Source: an uncultured Alphaproteobacteria bacterium
GTDB taxonomy: Bacteria; Pseudomonadota; Alphaproteobacteria; RF32; CAG-239
Length of the DNA stretch: 15,334 bases
NCBI GenBank assembly: GCA_910580155.1
Contig: CAJTWX010000035.1
Span: 1 to 15,334 of the forward strand
Direction: 5' to 3'
Within the stretch, counting starts at the first letter, position 1. Every line of letters starts with the position of its first letter. The notes beneath the pieces were generated by a model. That model saw nothing but the letters and a program-made list of their open reading frames with translations, was not told where the DNA came from and ran no database searches. Shown here piece by piece: positions 5,755-13,944 of this stretch. The translations under genes were made by a program, and so were the position numbers.

Positions 5755-8286
5755 ATTTGTTCTCAGCTTATTTGTTTTCCGCCGTCTTCCTTCGGCAAGG
5801 AAATTATTGACAACAAAATCAGACATATTTGTTCCGCCAATATTGGTAACACCAGCAATATTATCCATTCCATACAGCAAATTTAATGAGTTTGCCGTAT
5901 TTGGGTCGTGGGCCAGTGTTGCGCCCAAATGGGAAGAAATTGTACCATTTCCAGATACTATCTGATTATTGTCTGTATAAGCCAATATATTATCGTGTCC
6001 GTTTTGTGCAGCAGCAGAGTACTTAAATCTCGTTTGTTCGCCGGTAATTGCACCTGTAGAGGCATCTCTCGCACCGGTCGTGTCAATGGAAACAACACCA
6101 TTGTCAAAAAAGATTTCATATTCCTCCGTATAAGGGGTTCCTTCTACGCTTTTGTTGCTGATAGTCTGGCTTCCTAAATGTGTCCTGACGGTTTTTTGAG
6201 TGCCGTCAATTGTATATGTTTTCTTTTTCTTGGCACCCCAGAGCCAATATTTTTTTCTTTCTCTGGTATAATAAGCTTCACCGTTGGCATCAACGCCTAC
6301 AGAGTATTTAACTAACCCGAGAGATAACACATTTAATACTTTGTGCGCTTCCACAACATTATTAATTTTAGTCTCGCGCCACGCCTGTTTTCGTGCCACA
6401 TTTAAATTATGTGCTGCATTTTCAAACCGGTTTCTGTCACGCTGGCGGACAAAGCTTACGGCAGTTTGTCCGGTTTCCATATTGGTATCCATTGAAAATG
6501 TTGTTTTTTTGCCTGTGTTGTCCACTTGTTCGACAATAATTTTATTCGGGTTGTTCGGGTCAAAAGTTACATTGCGGGATTTATAATATTTCCCGATATC
6601 CTTGCCTTTCTTTTTAAGCGCCAAAACCGCCACTTGCTCCATAATGGCTTGCTTGTATGCCGGATTCTTGGCCAAAGGTGAATCTAAGAGTTTGTTTAAG
6701 CTTCCGACATTTACCGAACCATCAGCATTGAACAAATATTTTTCGGCAAATTCTTTTTTAAATGTGACCGTATTTTTGATTTGTGTGCCTGTTCCGCCCG
6801 TAGTTTCGGATTTAATAGTCATAAATTCGTCCGAGGCCATCGTGTGCTTTCTTCCCGTAAACGATGTAAATTCCCGTTGCAAATAGGTTGAACCGTCTGC
6901 ATTTTTAAATTTGGTAAATTTAACCGGCCCTATATTTAAAACTGTATTGCCGTTAGCATCCTTTTTACCAAGTGCTGAAACAAAAGCATTTGCTCCGTGT
7001 CTGGAAGCGATATGCATCGCGGATTTTCCCATTGATTTACCTTTTTCCCACGCCATATCAGCGGTTTTTTCGGCAATTTTTCCTGTTTGTTTTTCCATCG
7101 CGTTGGTAATTTGTGCACCTGTTTGCTGTGCTGCAGAAAGTCCGGCGCCATCGGCAAACGATTCAGCCAGTTCTTTTGTCATCGGCATATAACACCACCC
7201 GATAACAAGCACAAAAATCAGCATAACCATATTTGGCCCGAAAAAGGCGATACCGGAATTGGCATCGGTAAACAAGACCTTCGGGTCAACAACGGTTGTC
7301 GAAGCTTGAAGCAAATTGGCAATATAATCCAAGATGCAAGTCATTAAAATAGCCATAAAGATAAAGACAAATAAAGAATGTAAAATCCAGCCGAAGACTT
7401 TGGGCAAATAAGACTTTGTTCCTCCGAAAGCATAACCGGCAACGGCAAAAGGCAGTAGAGCCATCGCAATTCCGAGCTGTAAGATAGCATCAGCCAATAC
7501 CCACGGATACGCAACAAAAAAGAAAATGCCGCCCAAATAAAGGAATAATGCATCAATAATATAAACTGGATGAGGAATGATATGCAAAAGTCTGTGCGGA
7601 CCGGTCCCCAAACACCAAGCCCATTTGCCATTTTCAAACAACAGATAAATTTTTGTTTCAATATTTTCCGCGGTGCAAACAATCATTTTGCCGATATCAG
7701 CCGGTAAACCGGCTGCTTCATTTGCGCCGGCTGTGGAGCTAAAGCCTAAAATTCCGCCGCCGGAAGTGCAATTTTCTATAGGATAGCCGATATTGACCAA
7801 ATCCATCGCTGTATGTATAATTGGAACTAAAGTGATGTTCATCAGGTTATAATAGTCTTTGGTAACAATAATGAATATGGCAATGCACACAAAAGTTTTT
7901 TTCAAAATATCATTAATAATCGTTCCGGGGTCTTTGGCATTCATCGAAGCCAGATTCTTAAGAACAATTAAAGCCAGACACACCGCCAAAAAGATAATGA
8001 TTACTCGTCCGATATCCGCGGCAAAAAAAGCGTGAGCCTTGCCCGCAACAAAACTTCCGGCGTTATATAATACTTTAAAGAGGGGACAAAACATACAGCT
8101 GTTATGTGATTGCGGTGGCGTACAGTTGTCTCTGGTGTCAATTCCCAGTGCAAAAGCAGCAGCTTCGCCGGCCTTGTCAACAGCCCAGTCAACAACGCCC
8201 GCAAAAGCAACAGTTGCCGAAAACAAAGCAATCATCCCGATAATCAGCGGTAAATATCTGAATAAATTTTTCTTAAGTCCTCTCAT
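5734..8286 (-). CDS. VirB6/TrbL-family protein with a very long C-terminal extension (850 aa)
   Basis: A signal peptide (residues 1-29, ending AFA) is followed by a short periplasmic region with SCMFCPLFKVLY (Cys64, Cys67). Membrane segments lie at about 91-110 and 130-142, with a periplasmic loop and further segments at about 240-285, 296-325 and 352-368. The stretch WVLADAILQLGIAMALLPFA is the hallmark LP-type helix of VirB6/TrbL. From about residue 375 to 850 the chain is soluble, starting with Ala/Gly-rich AESFADGAGLSAAQQTGAQ and continuing as a polar, Lys- and Asn-rich region with Trp/Lys-rich KKYWLWGAKKKK. Long tails are known on several Rickettsiales RvhB6 proteins and on F TraG. GGGAG lies 7 bases before the ATG, 29 bp after the preceding gene. 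As the last gene of the array it probably completes the inner-membrane channel, with the tail reaching either the cytoplasm or the periplasm. Confidence 0.85.
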   Translation of the reverse strand: MRGLKKNLFRYLPLIIGMIALFSATVAFAGVVDWAVDKAGEAAAFALGIDTRDNCTPPQSHNSCMFCPLFKVLYNAGSFVAGKAHAFFAADIGRVIIIFLAVCLALIVLKNLASMNAKDPGTIINDILKKTFVCIAIFIIVTKDYYNLMNITLVPIIHTAMDLVNIGYPIENCTSGGGILGFSSTAGANEAAGLPADIGKMIVCTAENIETKIYLLFENGKWAWCLGTGPHRLLHIIPHPVYIIDALFLYLGGIFFFVAYPWVLADAILQLGIAMALLPFAVAGYAFGGTKSYLPKVFGWILHSLFVFIFMAILMTCILDYIANLLQASTTVVDPKVLFTDANSGIAFFGPNMVMLIFVLVIGWCYMPMTKELAESFADGAGLSAAQQTGAQITNAMEKQTGKIAEKTADMAWEKGKSMGKSAMHIASRHGANAFVSALGKKDANGNTVLNIGPVKFTKFKNADGSTYLQREFTSFTGRKHTMASDEFMTIKSETTGGTGTQIKNTVTFKKEFAEKYLFNADGSVNVGSLNKLLDSPLAKNPAYKQAIMEQVAVLALKKKGKDIGKYYKSRNVTFDPNNPNKIIVEQVDNTGKKTTFSMDTNMETGQTAVSFVRQRDRNRFENAAHNLNVARKQAWRETKINNVVEAHKVLNVLSLGLVKYSVGVDANGEAYYTRERKKYWLWGAKKKKTYTIDGTQKTVRTHLGSQTISNKSVEGTPYTEEYEIFFDNGVVSIDTTGARDASTGAITGEQTRFKYSAAAQNGHDNILAYTDNNQIVSGNGTISSHLGATLAHDPNTANSLNLLYGMDNIAGVTNIGGTNMSDFVVNNFLAEGRRRKTNKLRTNLGGSFF

Positions 8287-8315
8287 TGCTTTTCTCCCGA
8301 CATTTTCTATGCGTT

Positions 8316-9254
8316 TTATCGGCGTGTTCTGGCCATATTTCTGCCAAACCGCCCTAGTGTGGCGCTAAGGAAATTGTTATGTTTACCGCTGTGATTCTCG
8401 ATATAGCTTCCTGCTTGGTGCTTCATAATATCTTTGCCGAATTTTCCGGCTTTTTTGCCTTGTTTCATTAAAGATTGTGACATTTGCGTTAAGCGCTGCA
8501 TAATCGGCGAGCCGCCAATGGCCGAACCAAAGAAATATTTGCAGAAATCCGCTGCCATCAAAGGAATAATCCGGACAGCCACCACATAACATAACAAAAC
8601 TTTTAAAAATGGCATACAAAATATTCCCAGATTATCTTCAATCAAATCAGACTGGTCACTTTCGTAAGCAGACATAAAGCTGAATTCTGCAGTGTCTGCA
8701 AATGCTTCGCGAACCACGGTAAAAGCCAGCTCTTTAGCCATCAAAACCCCTAAAGGCAGAAAGATAAACAACCCGACATAATAAACAATCGAACCAATAA
8801 TTATTTTTAATTTATCGCGTGTCCATCCAAAAGGCCATAAAGCCAGAGCCAAAGGCAGCAAGATAATTGATACGGCAAGGTTAAATGCTGCGTCAAACAG
8901 ATAAAACGAGGTCATAACCAAAATTAAAAAGCCGAGAATATAAAGAATACTGCCGCTAAAAAAGATAGATGGCGCAAACAATTTAAAAGAGGCAATGCCT
9001 AATATGTCCACATCCGCAGCAGCTCCGTGCAGTGAGCTGCAAATAAGCATATCGCCAAATTTCATCATCTCAGCGGTAGAGTCGTTAATCATTTTTGTCA
9101 GTTTAACAATGTTGTTTGACAAATCATCTAATGGCGAATGGGCAAACAACCCGAGAATAAATTCGGTAACAACGCTCAAAAAACCGGCGTGGGCTTCTCT
9201 GGGTAAAAAGCTTAATATTAAAATGACAGGTAATATATGTAATATTTTTTTCAT
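8316..9254 (-). CDS. VirB6/TrbL C-terminal-half protein with its own signal peptide (312 aa)
   Basis: The start is the ATG at 9254, 7 bases after a strong AGGAG; an open frame upstream to 9383 has no such signal. MKKILHILPVILILSFLPREAHA is a cleavable signal peptide (cut after residue 23). The rest aligns in order with the second half of its VirB6 neighbours. A helix before the first membrane segment (MKFGDMLICSSLHGA, matching IGQAMMCNALDD of the 504-aa protein) is followed by the paired helices ILYILGFLILVMTSFYLFDAAFN and SIILLPLALALW. Further helices lie at about 150-178 and 208-237, and a basic cytoplasmic-type tail runs from about 250 to 312. The first half of the family is missing and is supplied by the preceding 173-aa gene, which ends 10 bp upstream. 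Together they would make one VirB6 of normal size, the signal peptide placing the new N-terminus in the periplasm. Confidence 0.82.
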   Translation of the reverse strand: MKKILHILPVILILSFLPREAHAGFLSVVTEFILGLFAHSPLDDLSNNIVKLTKMINDSTAEMMKFGDMLICSSLHGAAADVDILGIASFKLFAPSIFFSGSILYILGFLILVMTSFYLFDAAFNLAVSIILLPLALALWPFGWTRDKLKIIIGSIVYYVGLFIFLPLGVLMAKELAFTVVREAFADTAEFSFMSAYESDQSDLIEDNLGIFCMPFLKVLLCYVVAVRIIPLMAADFCKYFFGSAIGGSPIMQRLTQMSQSLMKQGKKAGKFGKDIMKHQAGSYIENHSGKHNNFLSATLGRFGRNMARTRR

Positions 9255-9264
9255 TGTTTTACTC

Positions 9265-9786
9265 CTATATCCCCTCAATACCGGAACCGCCCGCAAACTC
9301 CATCCCGACTTCAAATCCGATAGAAAGCAGCGGGTTGACAATATATTCCATAATAACATCCATCCCGCCGGCAATAATGGCATAAATCAGTGCCCATTTA
9401 AACATAAATGTCAATGCGCCGTCAATAACCTTTGCCGGATCTTGCGTAGCAAAGGAACCAAGCGATTTCATAAAGTACAGCGCGAGCCAGATAGCGCCGC
9501 CCAGTTGAAGAATGATAACGCATAATTCTTTTATTTCTTTATATAATTTTTCCGTTACCTCCATCATCGCCCTGATAAGTATTTTGATAATATCGCAAGA
9601 CCAGCATTCCGCTTCTTTATATTTGTTCAAAAAAACATCCCCAACACAATATTCCAAAAACTCGCTGTCTACCGCAAATGCCGCATTGCAGCAGACAAAG
9701 CTTAAGGCCATAGCTAAGGCAATTCCGTAAAGCGCTGTTTTACGACTGCAGAAAATATAAGAGAATATATCAGTCAATTTAATCAT
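9265..9786 (-). CDS. VirB6/TrbL N-terminal-half protein (173 aa)
   Basis: The start is taken as the ATG at 9786, with GGGG 7 bases upstream; a TTG at 9801 in the same frame is less likely. The signal peptide ends at AFA (residue 38). The periplasmic segment carries ECWSCDIIKIL (Cys61, Cys64), equivalent to the CLLCPIF and CMFCPLF motifs of neighbouring VirB6 proteins. Two membrane helices follow at about 88-108 and 125-142, with the family-type SLGSFATQDPAKVI between them. The end, NPLLSIGFEVG, matches SPLLKSGLEIG and MAITTGMEIG in the upstream paralogues. The protein stops where full-length relatives continue into the large periplasmic loop. The start overlaps the preceding gene by 8 bp (ATGATTAA), pointing to coupled translation. 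Alternatively it is an independent small membrane subunit. Confidence 0.78.
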   Translation of the reverse strand: MIKLTDIFSYIFCSRKTALYGIALAMALSFVCCNAAFAVDSEFLEYCVGDVFLNKYKEAECWSCDIIKILIRAMMEVTEKLYKEIKELCVIILQLGGAIWLALYFMKSLGSFATQDPAKVIDGALTFMFKWALIYAIIAGGMDVIMEYIVNPLLSIGFEVGMEFAGGSGIEGI

Positions 9787-11086
9787 CGTTATACCCCGCA
9801 AGTGAATTGGCCTTATTGCTGATTTTGCTTTGTATGTCTTTTATCGTATCCAAAGCTTCGCGTGATGCTTCATATTTTTCCATTGTATTGGTAATAGCTG
9901 TGGAAACATTGGAGGTAACCGCGCCAAGTGCTCCGGCTCCGATTTTTTTAGCTGTCTGGATAACAAATTTTGTGACTTTTTTCTGGAATTCGTCACCGCC
10001 GCCACCACCGATAAGCTTATCAGCAAGCGCCACGCCCATTCCCGGAATGTTAATCAATATAAAAGAGATAAACAAAATAGAAAGCAGCATCGGCCCGAGT
10101 CCTTCAATATATTTTTCACTAAAACTTCCCCCGATGGTCCCGACAATAGTCTCCAGTGCGCTGACCGCAATAACAACCAGCAATCCTAAAAACAACATAA
10201 CTCCCGAAGAATTAAGGAACATCAAAAAACAGTGTTTACTCCATTTTCGCGTATAGTTAAAAGGAATGCCGATAATAAAAATTGGCAGGAGAAAGACCGC
10301 AAAATTTAAACGAAACAGACTGTCGACAATAAATAAAACAAAGAAAAATTTTGCCGCCGTAAAAATAAACATTACCAATATGCCGACAAGGATTGCCGAT
10401 ATTCGTAACGTGCATATCAGACTAAGGCCGATTTTAATTCCGGAATTAAGCCTGTCGCTGATAGCGCATACCAAACAATTTGCCATTGGCGTAACCGCTC
10501 CTTGAAGGTCAAGACTGCCCATATCCTTAACCTCGCACATTGAGTAGTTATATACATAAGTAATTGCCCCATATTCGCCTAAAGACTGTCCGCTGCTGGG
10601 CGTCGCTTCTTTTAAAACACGGACACCCAATTCCAAAATGGCATTATAAACAGGAATAACAAAAGTTTGTATTGCCCAGTTAACGTTTTGTTGATTATAA
10701 ACCAAAAACATACAAAAAGCGCAAACAAAAAGTTTTTGCCCGATTTCAGTCCAAACCTCGCCTAAGTTTTCTTCCTTAAATGACGGTAGTATTTTTAAGA
10801 TTTTAAAAGCCATCCAGATAGCAAAAGCAATGCAAATAACAGCGGCGCCCCCCGTAGACATAGCATCATATGTTACATAGCCAGACGAACGTTCATAAAG
10901 CACATTGATAGATTTTAATACAGCTGCAATGATTTTAGTCTGCCAACAGGAAGCCTGTACCTGATAATTCGTGTCTTCGCCGGCCGCTCCTTCGTCACAG
11001 CCACTTAAAAGCGCCGCTGTTGCAAACACACAAAAGCTTCGTAGATACTTGAAAGTTGATATTTTAGATAATAACATATTCAACAT
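9779..11086 (-). CDS. VirB6/TrbL-family inner-membrane protein, lipoprotein-type signal (435 aa)
   Basis: ATG at 11086 is chosen over the adjoining GTG at 11089 because AGGAGG lies 5 bases before it. The hydrophobic N-terminus ends in a lipobox ALLSGC (Cys30). Helices lie at about 79-98 and 118-130, followed by TFVIPVYNAILELG, the counterpart of the family's E-[IV]-G stretch, and a periplasmic loop with NCLVCAISDRLNSG (Cys204, Cys207). A group of helices at about 215-275 includes FFFVLFIVDSLFRLNFAVFLLPIFIIG, the LP-containing core, with more at about 295-345. A Gly-rich break (LIGGGGGDEF) separates these from an amphipathic cytoplasmic-type tail. It is more diverged than the two genes upstream and lacks their CPT-EGIG opening. 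It probably belongs to the inner-membrane channel; the exact place of each paralogue is unknown. Confidence 0.85.
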   Translation of the reverse strand: MLNMLLSKISTFKYLRSFCVFATAALLSGCDEGAAGEDTNYQVQASCWQTKIIAAVLKSINVLYERSSGYVTYDAMSTGGAAVICIAFAIWMAFKILKILPSFKEENLGEVWTEIGQKLFVCAFCMFLVYNQQNVNWAIQTFVIPVYNAILELGVRVLKEATPSSGQSLGEYGAITYVYNYSMCEVKDMGSLDLQGAVTPMANCLVCAISDRLNSGIKIGLSLICTLRISAILVGILVMFIFTAAKFFFVLFIVDSLFRLNFAVFLLPIFIIGIPFNYTRKWSKHCFLMFLNSSGVMLFLGLLVVIAVSALETIVGTIGGSFSEKYIEGLGPMLLSILFISFILINIPGMGVALADKLIGGGGGDEFQKKVTKFVIQTAKKIGAGALGAVTSNVSTAITNTMEKYEASREALDTIKDIQSKISNKANSLAGYNDD

Positions 11087-11095
11087 CACCGCCTC

Positions 11096-12610
11096 CTATC
11101 TGTGCCGCCACCAGGCTCTGTAGCCTTGCGAGCCGCCGCCGGTTAAGAAACCGCGCGTAGCGGCAATGCTGTTGCGAGTCCATTTATAAGCATAGTCCAA
11201 ACGTGTCATACGCGCTAAGGCTGCTCCTTTTCTTTGCGCACTCGGTTTTATAACGCGCCCATAACTTTCGTTTGCAATTTTTTTGCCGGCATACATTGCG
11301 TGTCTTGATGTTTCTGCCGAAACTTTAGCGCCTGCGCCAGAAAGTGATGTTCCGCCCGAAATTTTAGAAGCAAGCTGTTTTGTCTGGGAAATCAACATCG
11401 TAATAACACTTAGGCAAATAACGGTTAAAAGTAAGTTTCCATTGCTCCACAAATCTTCAGACAAAGCTTTAATTTCATTGGAATCAACACGCTGCTGGTA
11501 GTTGGTCATAAAGTTTGCCAAAGCTCCACCGGTTGCAGCAATTGCACTCGGCGTGTCGGTAATTTCTTCAACTTGACGTCCCAAACACAGGTCAATAATC
11601 CTCATCGTAATTCCCAGAATAATGCCCAGCATCACGAAGTAGAAAAAGATATTAACGAACATTCCCCATATCTTTTGCGTATATTTTACAGTTTTTCCCG
11701 AAATAGCGCAGGCAACCCCGATAGGCAGCATAACAGCTGCAAACATCAAATCAATGAGAATATCAACAATATAAAAACCGATTCCCAAAGTCAGCAGCCA
11801 TCCGAAAATAAATAAGATAAAGCCGTACGTCAGCATTAAGTAATACCAGCTTAAAGGATTATAAATATCGTCTAAGGCATTGCACATCATCGCCTGACCA
11901 ATAGCAATAGGCTCGTATGTAATTGCATTAAATCCATAAATAGCCCGTTTAATCATTTCAAAAACAACACCCCAAGGTGACCTGAACATATCACCCAATG
12001 TACCGAGAATACTGTCAGAATAAAAATCGAAAGACAATCCGTTGCCGGATTTTACGGCAAGAGCCTGTCCGATTTCCAATCCGCTTTTTAAAAGCGGCGA
12101 AATGATTTGGTTAATCAAAAAGTTTTTGTTAGTGCCGTTGCCAATTCCCAAAACATCACCCAAAATGCCGCCAACAATACTTATGCCGTGTCCGGAGGCA
12201 CCGGAAAGCAGAAAAATTATTACCGCCGCTTTAAACATTAACAAAGTAAGTCCTTTTTTATCTCCGGCCACATAGTCGGTCGCAGTTTGTTTTCCAAAAG
12301 AGCCGACAAGTTTTAGAGTATATATGGCAACATAAATAACAGTAACAATGCCGATAACCGGAATAAGAGCAGAGGCTAAAACATCCCAGGCTTTGGTAGC
12401 TGTTTCTTTTGAAATCTGTATAAGAACATCAAAAATAGGGCACAGCAAGCAGTCGCTTCCATCATCATTAGAACCGATACCCTCATTAAGATAATCTTGA
12501 ATTGTCGGGCAGATATCTTCACAAGCGCAAAGCGGCAAAACAAGCATAAGCACGGCAAACGACTTAATGTTCGTTTTTAGTTGTTTAAATATGTTCCATA
12601 ATTTAGCCAT
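11096..12610 (-). CDS. VirB6/TrbL-family inner-membrane protein (504 aa), paralogue of the gene upstream
   Basis: The start ATG at 12610 has GGGAGG about 6 bases before it. The N-terminal hydrophobic segment ends in a lipobox-like PLCAC (Cys30), then EDICPTIQDYLNEGIG and SDCLLCPIFDVLI (Cys54, Cys57). Membrane segments lie at about 79-103, 121-137, 255-280, 283-303, 318-342 and 393-408. IYVAIYTLKLVGSF, SGLEIG, GWLLTLGIGFYIVDILIDL and AVMLPIGVACAISGKT all recur in nearly the same order in the 439-aa protein upstream. The C-terminal 90 residues are basic and polar (ASKISGGTSLSGAGAKVSAE), ending in WWRHR. The spacing to its neighbours is 14 and 9 bp. The shared architecture shows an ancestral duplication of the gene at 12625. 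The role is channel/platform subunit of a type IV secretion-like machine. Confidence 0.9.
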   Translation of the reverse strand: MAKLWNIFKQLKTNIKSFAVLMLVLPLCACEDICPTIQDYLNEGIGSNDDGSDCLLCPIFDVLIQISKETATKAWDVLASALIPVIGIVTVIYVAIYTLKLVGSFGKQTATDYVAGDKKGLTLLMFKAAVIIFLLSGASGHGISIVGGILGDVLGIGNGTNKNFLINQIISPLLKSGLEIGQALAVKSGNGLSFDFYSDSILGTLGDMFRSPWGVVFEMIKRAIYGFNAITYEPIAIGQAMMCNALDDIYNPLSWYYLMLTYGFILFIFGWLLTLGIGFYIVDILIDLMFAAVMLPIGVACAISGKTVKYTQKIWGMFVNIFFYFVMLGIILGITMRIIDLCLGRQVEEITDTPSAIAATGGALANFMTNYQQRVDSNEIKALSEDLWSNGNLLLTVICLSVITMLISQTKQLASKISGGTSLSGAGAKVSAETSRHAMYAGKKIANESYGRVIKPSAQRKGAALARMTRLDYAYKWTRNSIAATRGFLTGGGSQGYRAWWRHR

Positions 12611-12624
12611 ATGCTGCCTCCCTT

Positions 12625-13944
12625 TTATCTTTCATCCAGACGTAAAAAACGTCTGACATTGCGATAAGCTCTCGCAGCCCGACTGTTTGCAACAAATTGG
12701 TACGGTGCCGTAGCTCTTATGGAGCGCTGAATATTTCCTTTTATATCCTGATATTTATTGTTGGCGCGCGAGCCGATTTCCTGAGCGCCCGCACCAGCCA
12801 AGGCTCCAGCTTCCTGTAAAGGCTTTTTCGCCGCGTGCAAAGCAGCTTGAGAAACTTTAGCCCCTGTTTCCGCGCCAACTTTGCCCACAGACGACGCACC
12901 TGAAATTTTTTCTACTATCTGTCCGATTTGATTAAACAGTTGATAAGTAATCATACAACATAAAGAAGTAATAACAAAGGCTTTAAAACCGACATTTTCT
13001 GAAATCTGTTTAATATCAGCTTCATTAAATACCTTATCTTCCGGAATATCCAGCCCGATACACTCCTCAATCATTTTACTTGTAAACTCAATAACGATTC
13101 CCAGCATAATAAAATTGAAACAAACATTCATAAATAAGTTCCAGGTTTTTTCTGTATAAGTCGAGGTAAGTTTTGATAAGCCGCAGGCTATGGCAAATGG
13201 CAAAACAATACAGCCGACACCCAAACGGAATAAAACGTCAAGCATATAAAAAGAAATCCCGATAATCAAAAGCCAGCCGTAAACATATAAAGCTCCGCCC
13301 ATTATTAAAATAATCCAGTAATAATTTAAAAAGCCGTCAGGTGAACACCCCCAACACAATAAAAGCTGCCCTGTTGCCACAATTTTATAAATAGAATCGT
13401 TAAATCTGATAATCTCTTTAATGACTAAAGCAAACAAGCTGCCTAAGTCGCCGGTCGCATTAAAGCTGTGCTGAATGGTATTTGAGTTAATCAGCGAGCC
13501 GATTTCCATACCCGTTGTAATTGCCATCCCTATAAGGTATTTATACAAAAATTCCTGATGCCCCAAAAGCCAGACAATCGCCGCCATTTTAACGGCAAGA
13601 GGAATGACGCCGGTTTTTTCATTGGATAAATAAGCAGAAGTGTCCTGCTGCGAAAATGAACCGATATTTTTTAATGTATACACGGCAATGTAAATAGCTG
13701 CCCCCAAAACAACAACAGCTTGTAACGGTTTGGCAAATGTCCCCCAAGAGAAATTGGCAACATTTGTGCAGGCATCCGCAATGAGTTTATACGCGCCTTT
13801 TAAAATGAAATTATCTCCGATGCCTTCAGCTCTGAATTCTCCAAGAGTAGGGCAGGGGTCATCAGCAACCGCATAGCCGCAACATAAAAGCAATGCAATA
13901 AATGAAAGCAGGACAATATTAGTCAAGGTGGATATTTTTTTCAT
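12625..13944 (-). CDS. VirB6/TrbL-family inner-membrane protein (439 aa), first of the array
   Basis: The start is the ATG at 13944, with AGGTGG 5 bases upstream; an in-frame start at 13995 would add 17 residues and spoil the signal peptide. The cleavable signal (MKKISTLTNIVLLSFIALLL, cut after AVA at residue 27) is followed by DDPCPTLGEFRAEGIG. Helices lie at about 73-92, 112-127, 206-230, 233-254, 268-292 and 322-337. SFYMLDVLFRLGVGCIVLPFAIACG is the conserved VirB6/TrbL core. The tail from about 345 is Ala/Gly-rich then basic (QRSIRATAPY to RRFLRLDER). It overlaps the 69-aa gene by 26 bp. Unlike its 504-aa paralogue it has a type I signal and lacks the second-half CxxC, although Cys31 and Cys59 remain. 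Confidence 0.9.
   Translation of the reverse strand: MKKISTLTNIVLLSFIALLLCCGYAVADDPCPTLGEFRAEGIGDNFILKGAYKLIADACTNVANFSWGTFAKPLQAVVVLGAAIYIAVYTLKNIGSFSQQDTSAYLSNEKTGVIPLAVKMAAIVWLLGHQEFLYKYLIGMAITTGMEIGSLINSNTIQHSFNATGDLGSLFALVIKEIIRFNDSIYKIVATGQLLLCWGCSPDGFLNYYWIILIMGGALYVYGWLLIIGISFYMLDVLFRLGVGCIVLPFAIACGLSKLTSTYTEKTWNLFMNVCFNFIMLGIVIEFTSKMIEECIGLDIPEDKVFNEADIKQISENVGFKAFVITSLCCMITYQLFNQIGQIVEKISGASSVGKVGAETGAKVSQAALHAAKKPLQEAGALAGAGAQEIGSRANNKYQDIKGNIQRSIRATAPYQFVANSRAARAYRNVRRFLRLDER

Noticed and set aside
9255..9383. Upstream in-frame extension of the 312-aa VirB6-like protein (start at 9383)
   Set aside because: It would bury the signal peptide behind 43 residues and overlap the preceding gene by over 100 bp; the ATG at 9254 has a strong Shine-Dalgarno.
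8995..9525. Plus-strand reading frame of 176 codons opposite the split VirB6 genes
   Set aside because: It lies antisense to two well-supported genes, with no homology pattern, signal peptide or ribosome site I can see.
9807..10256. Plus-strand reading frame of 149 codons with hydrophobic stretches
   Set aside because: The hydrophobicity mirrors the membrane helices of the minus-strand VirB6 gene; no independent support.
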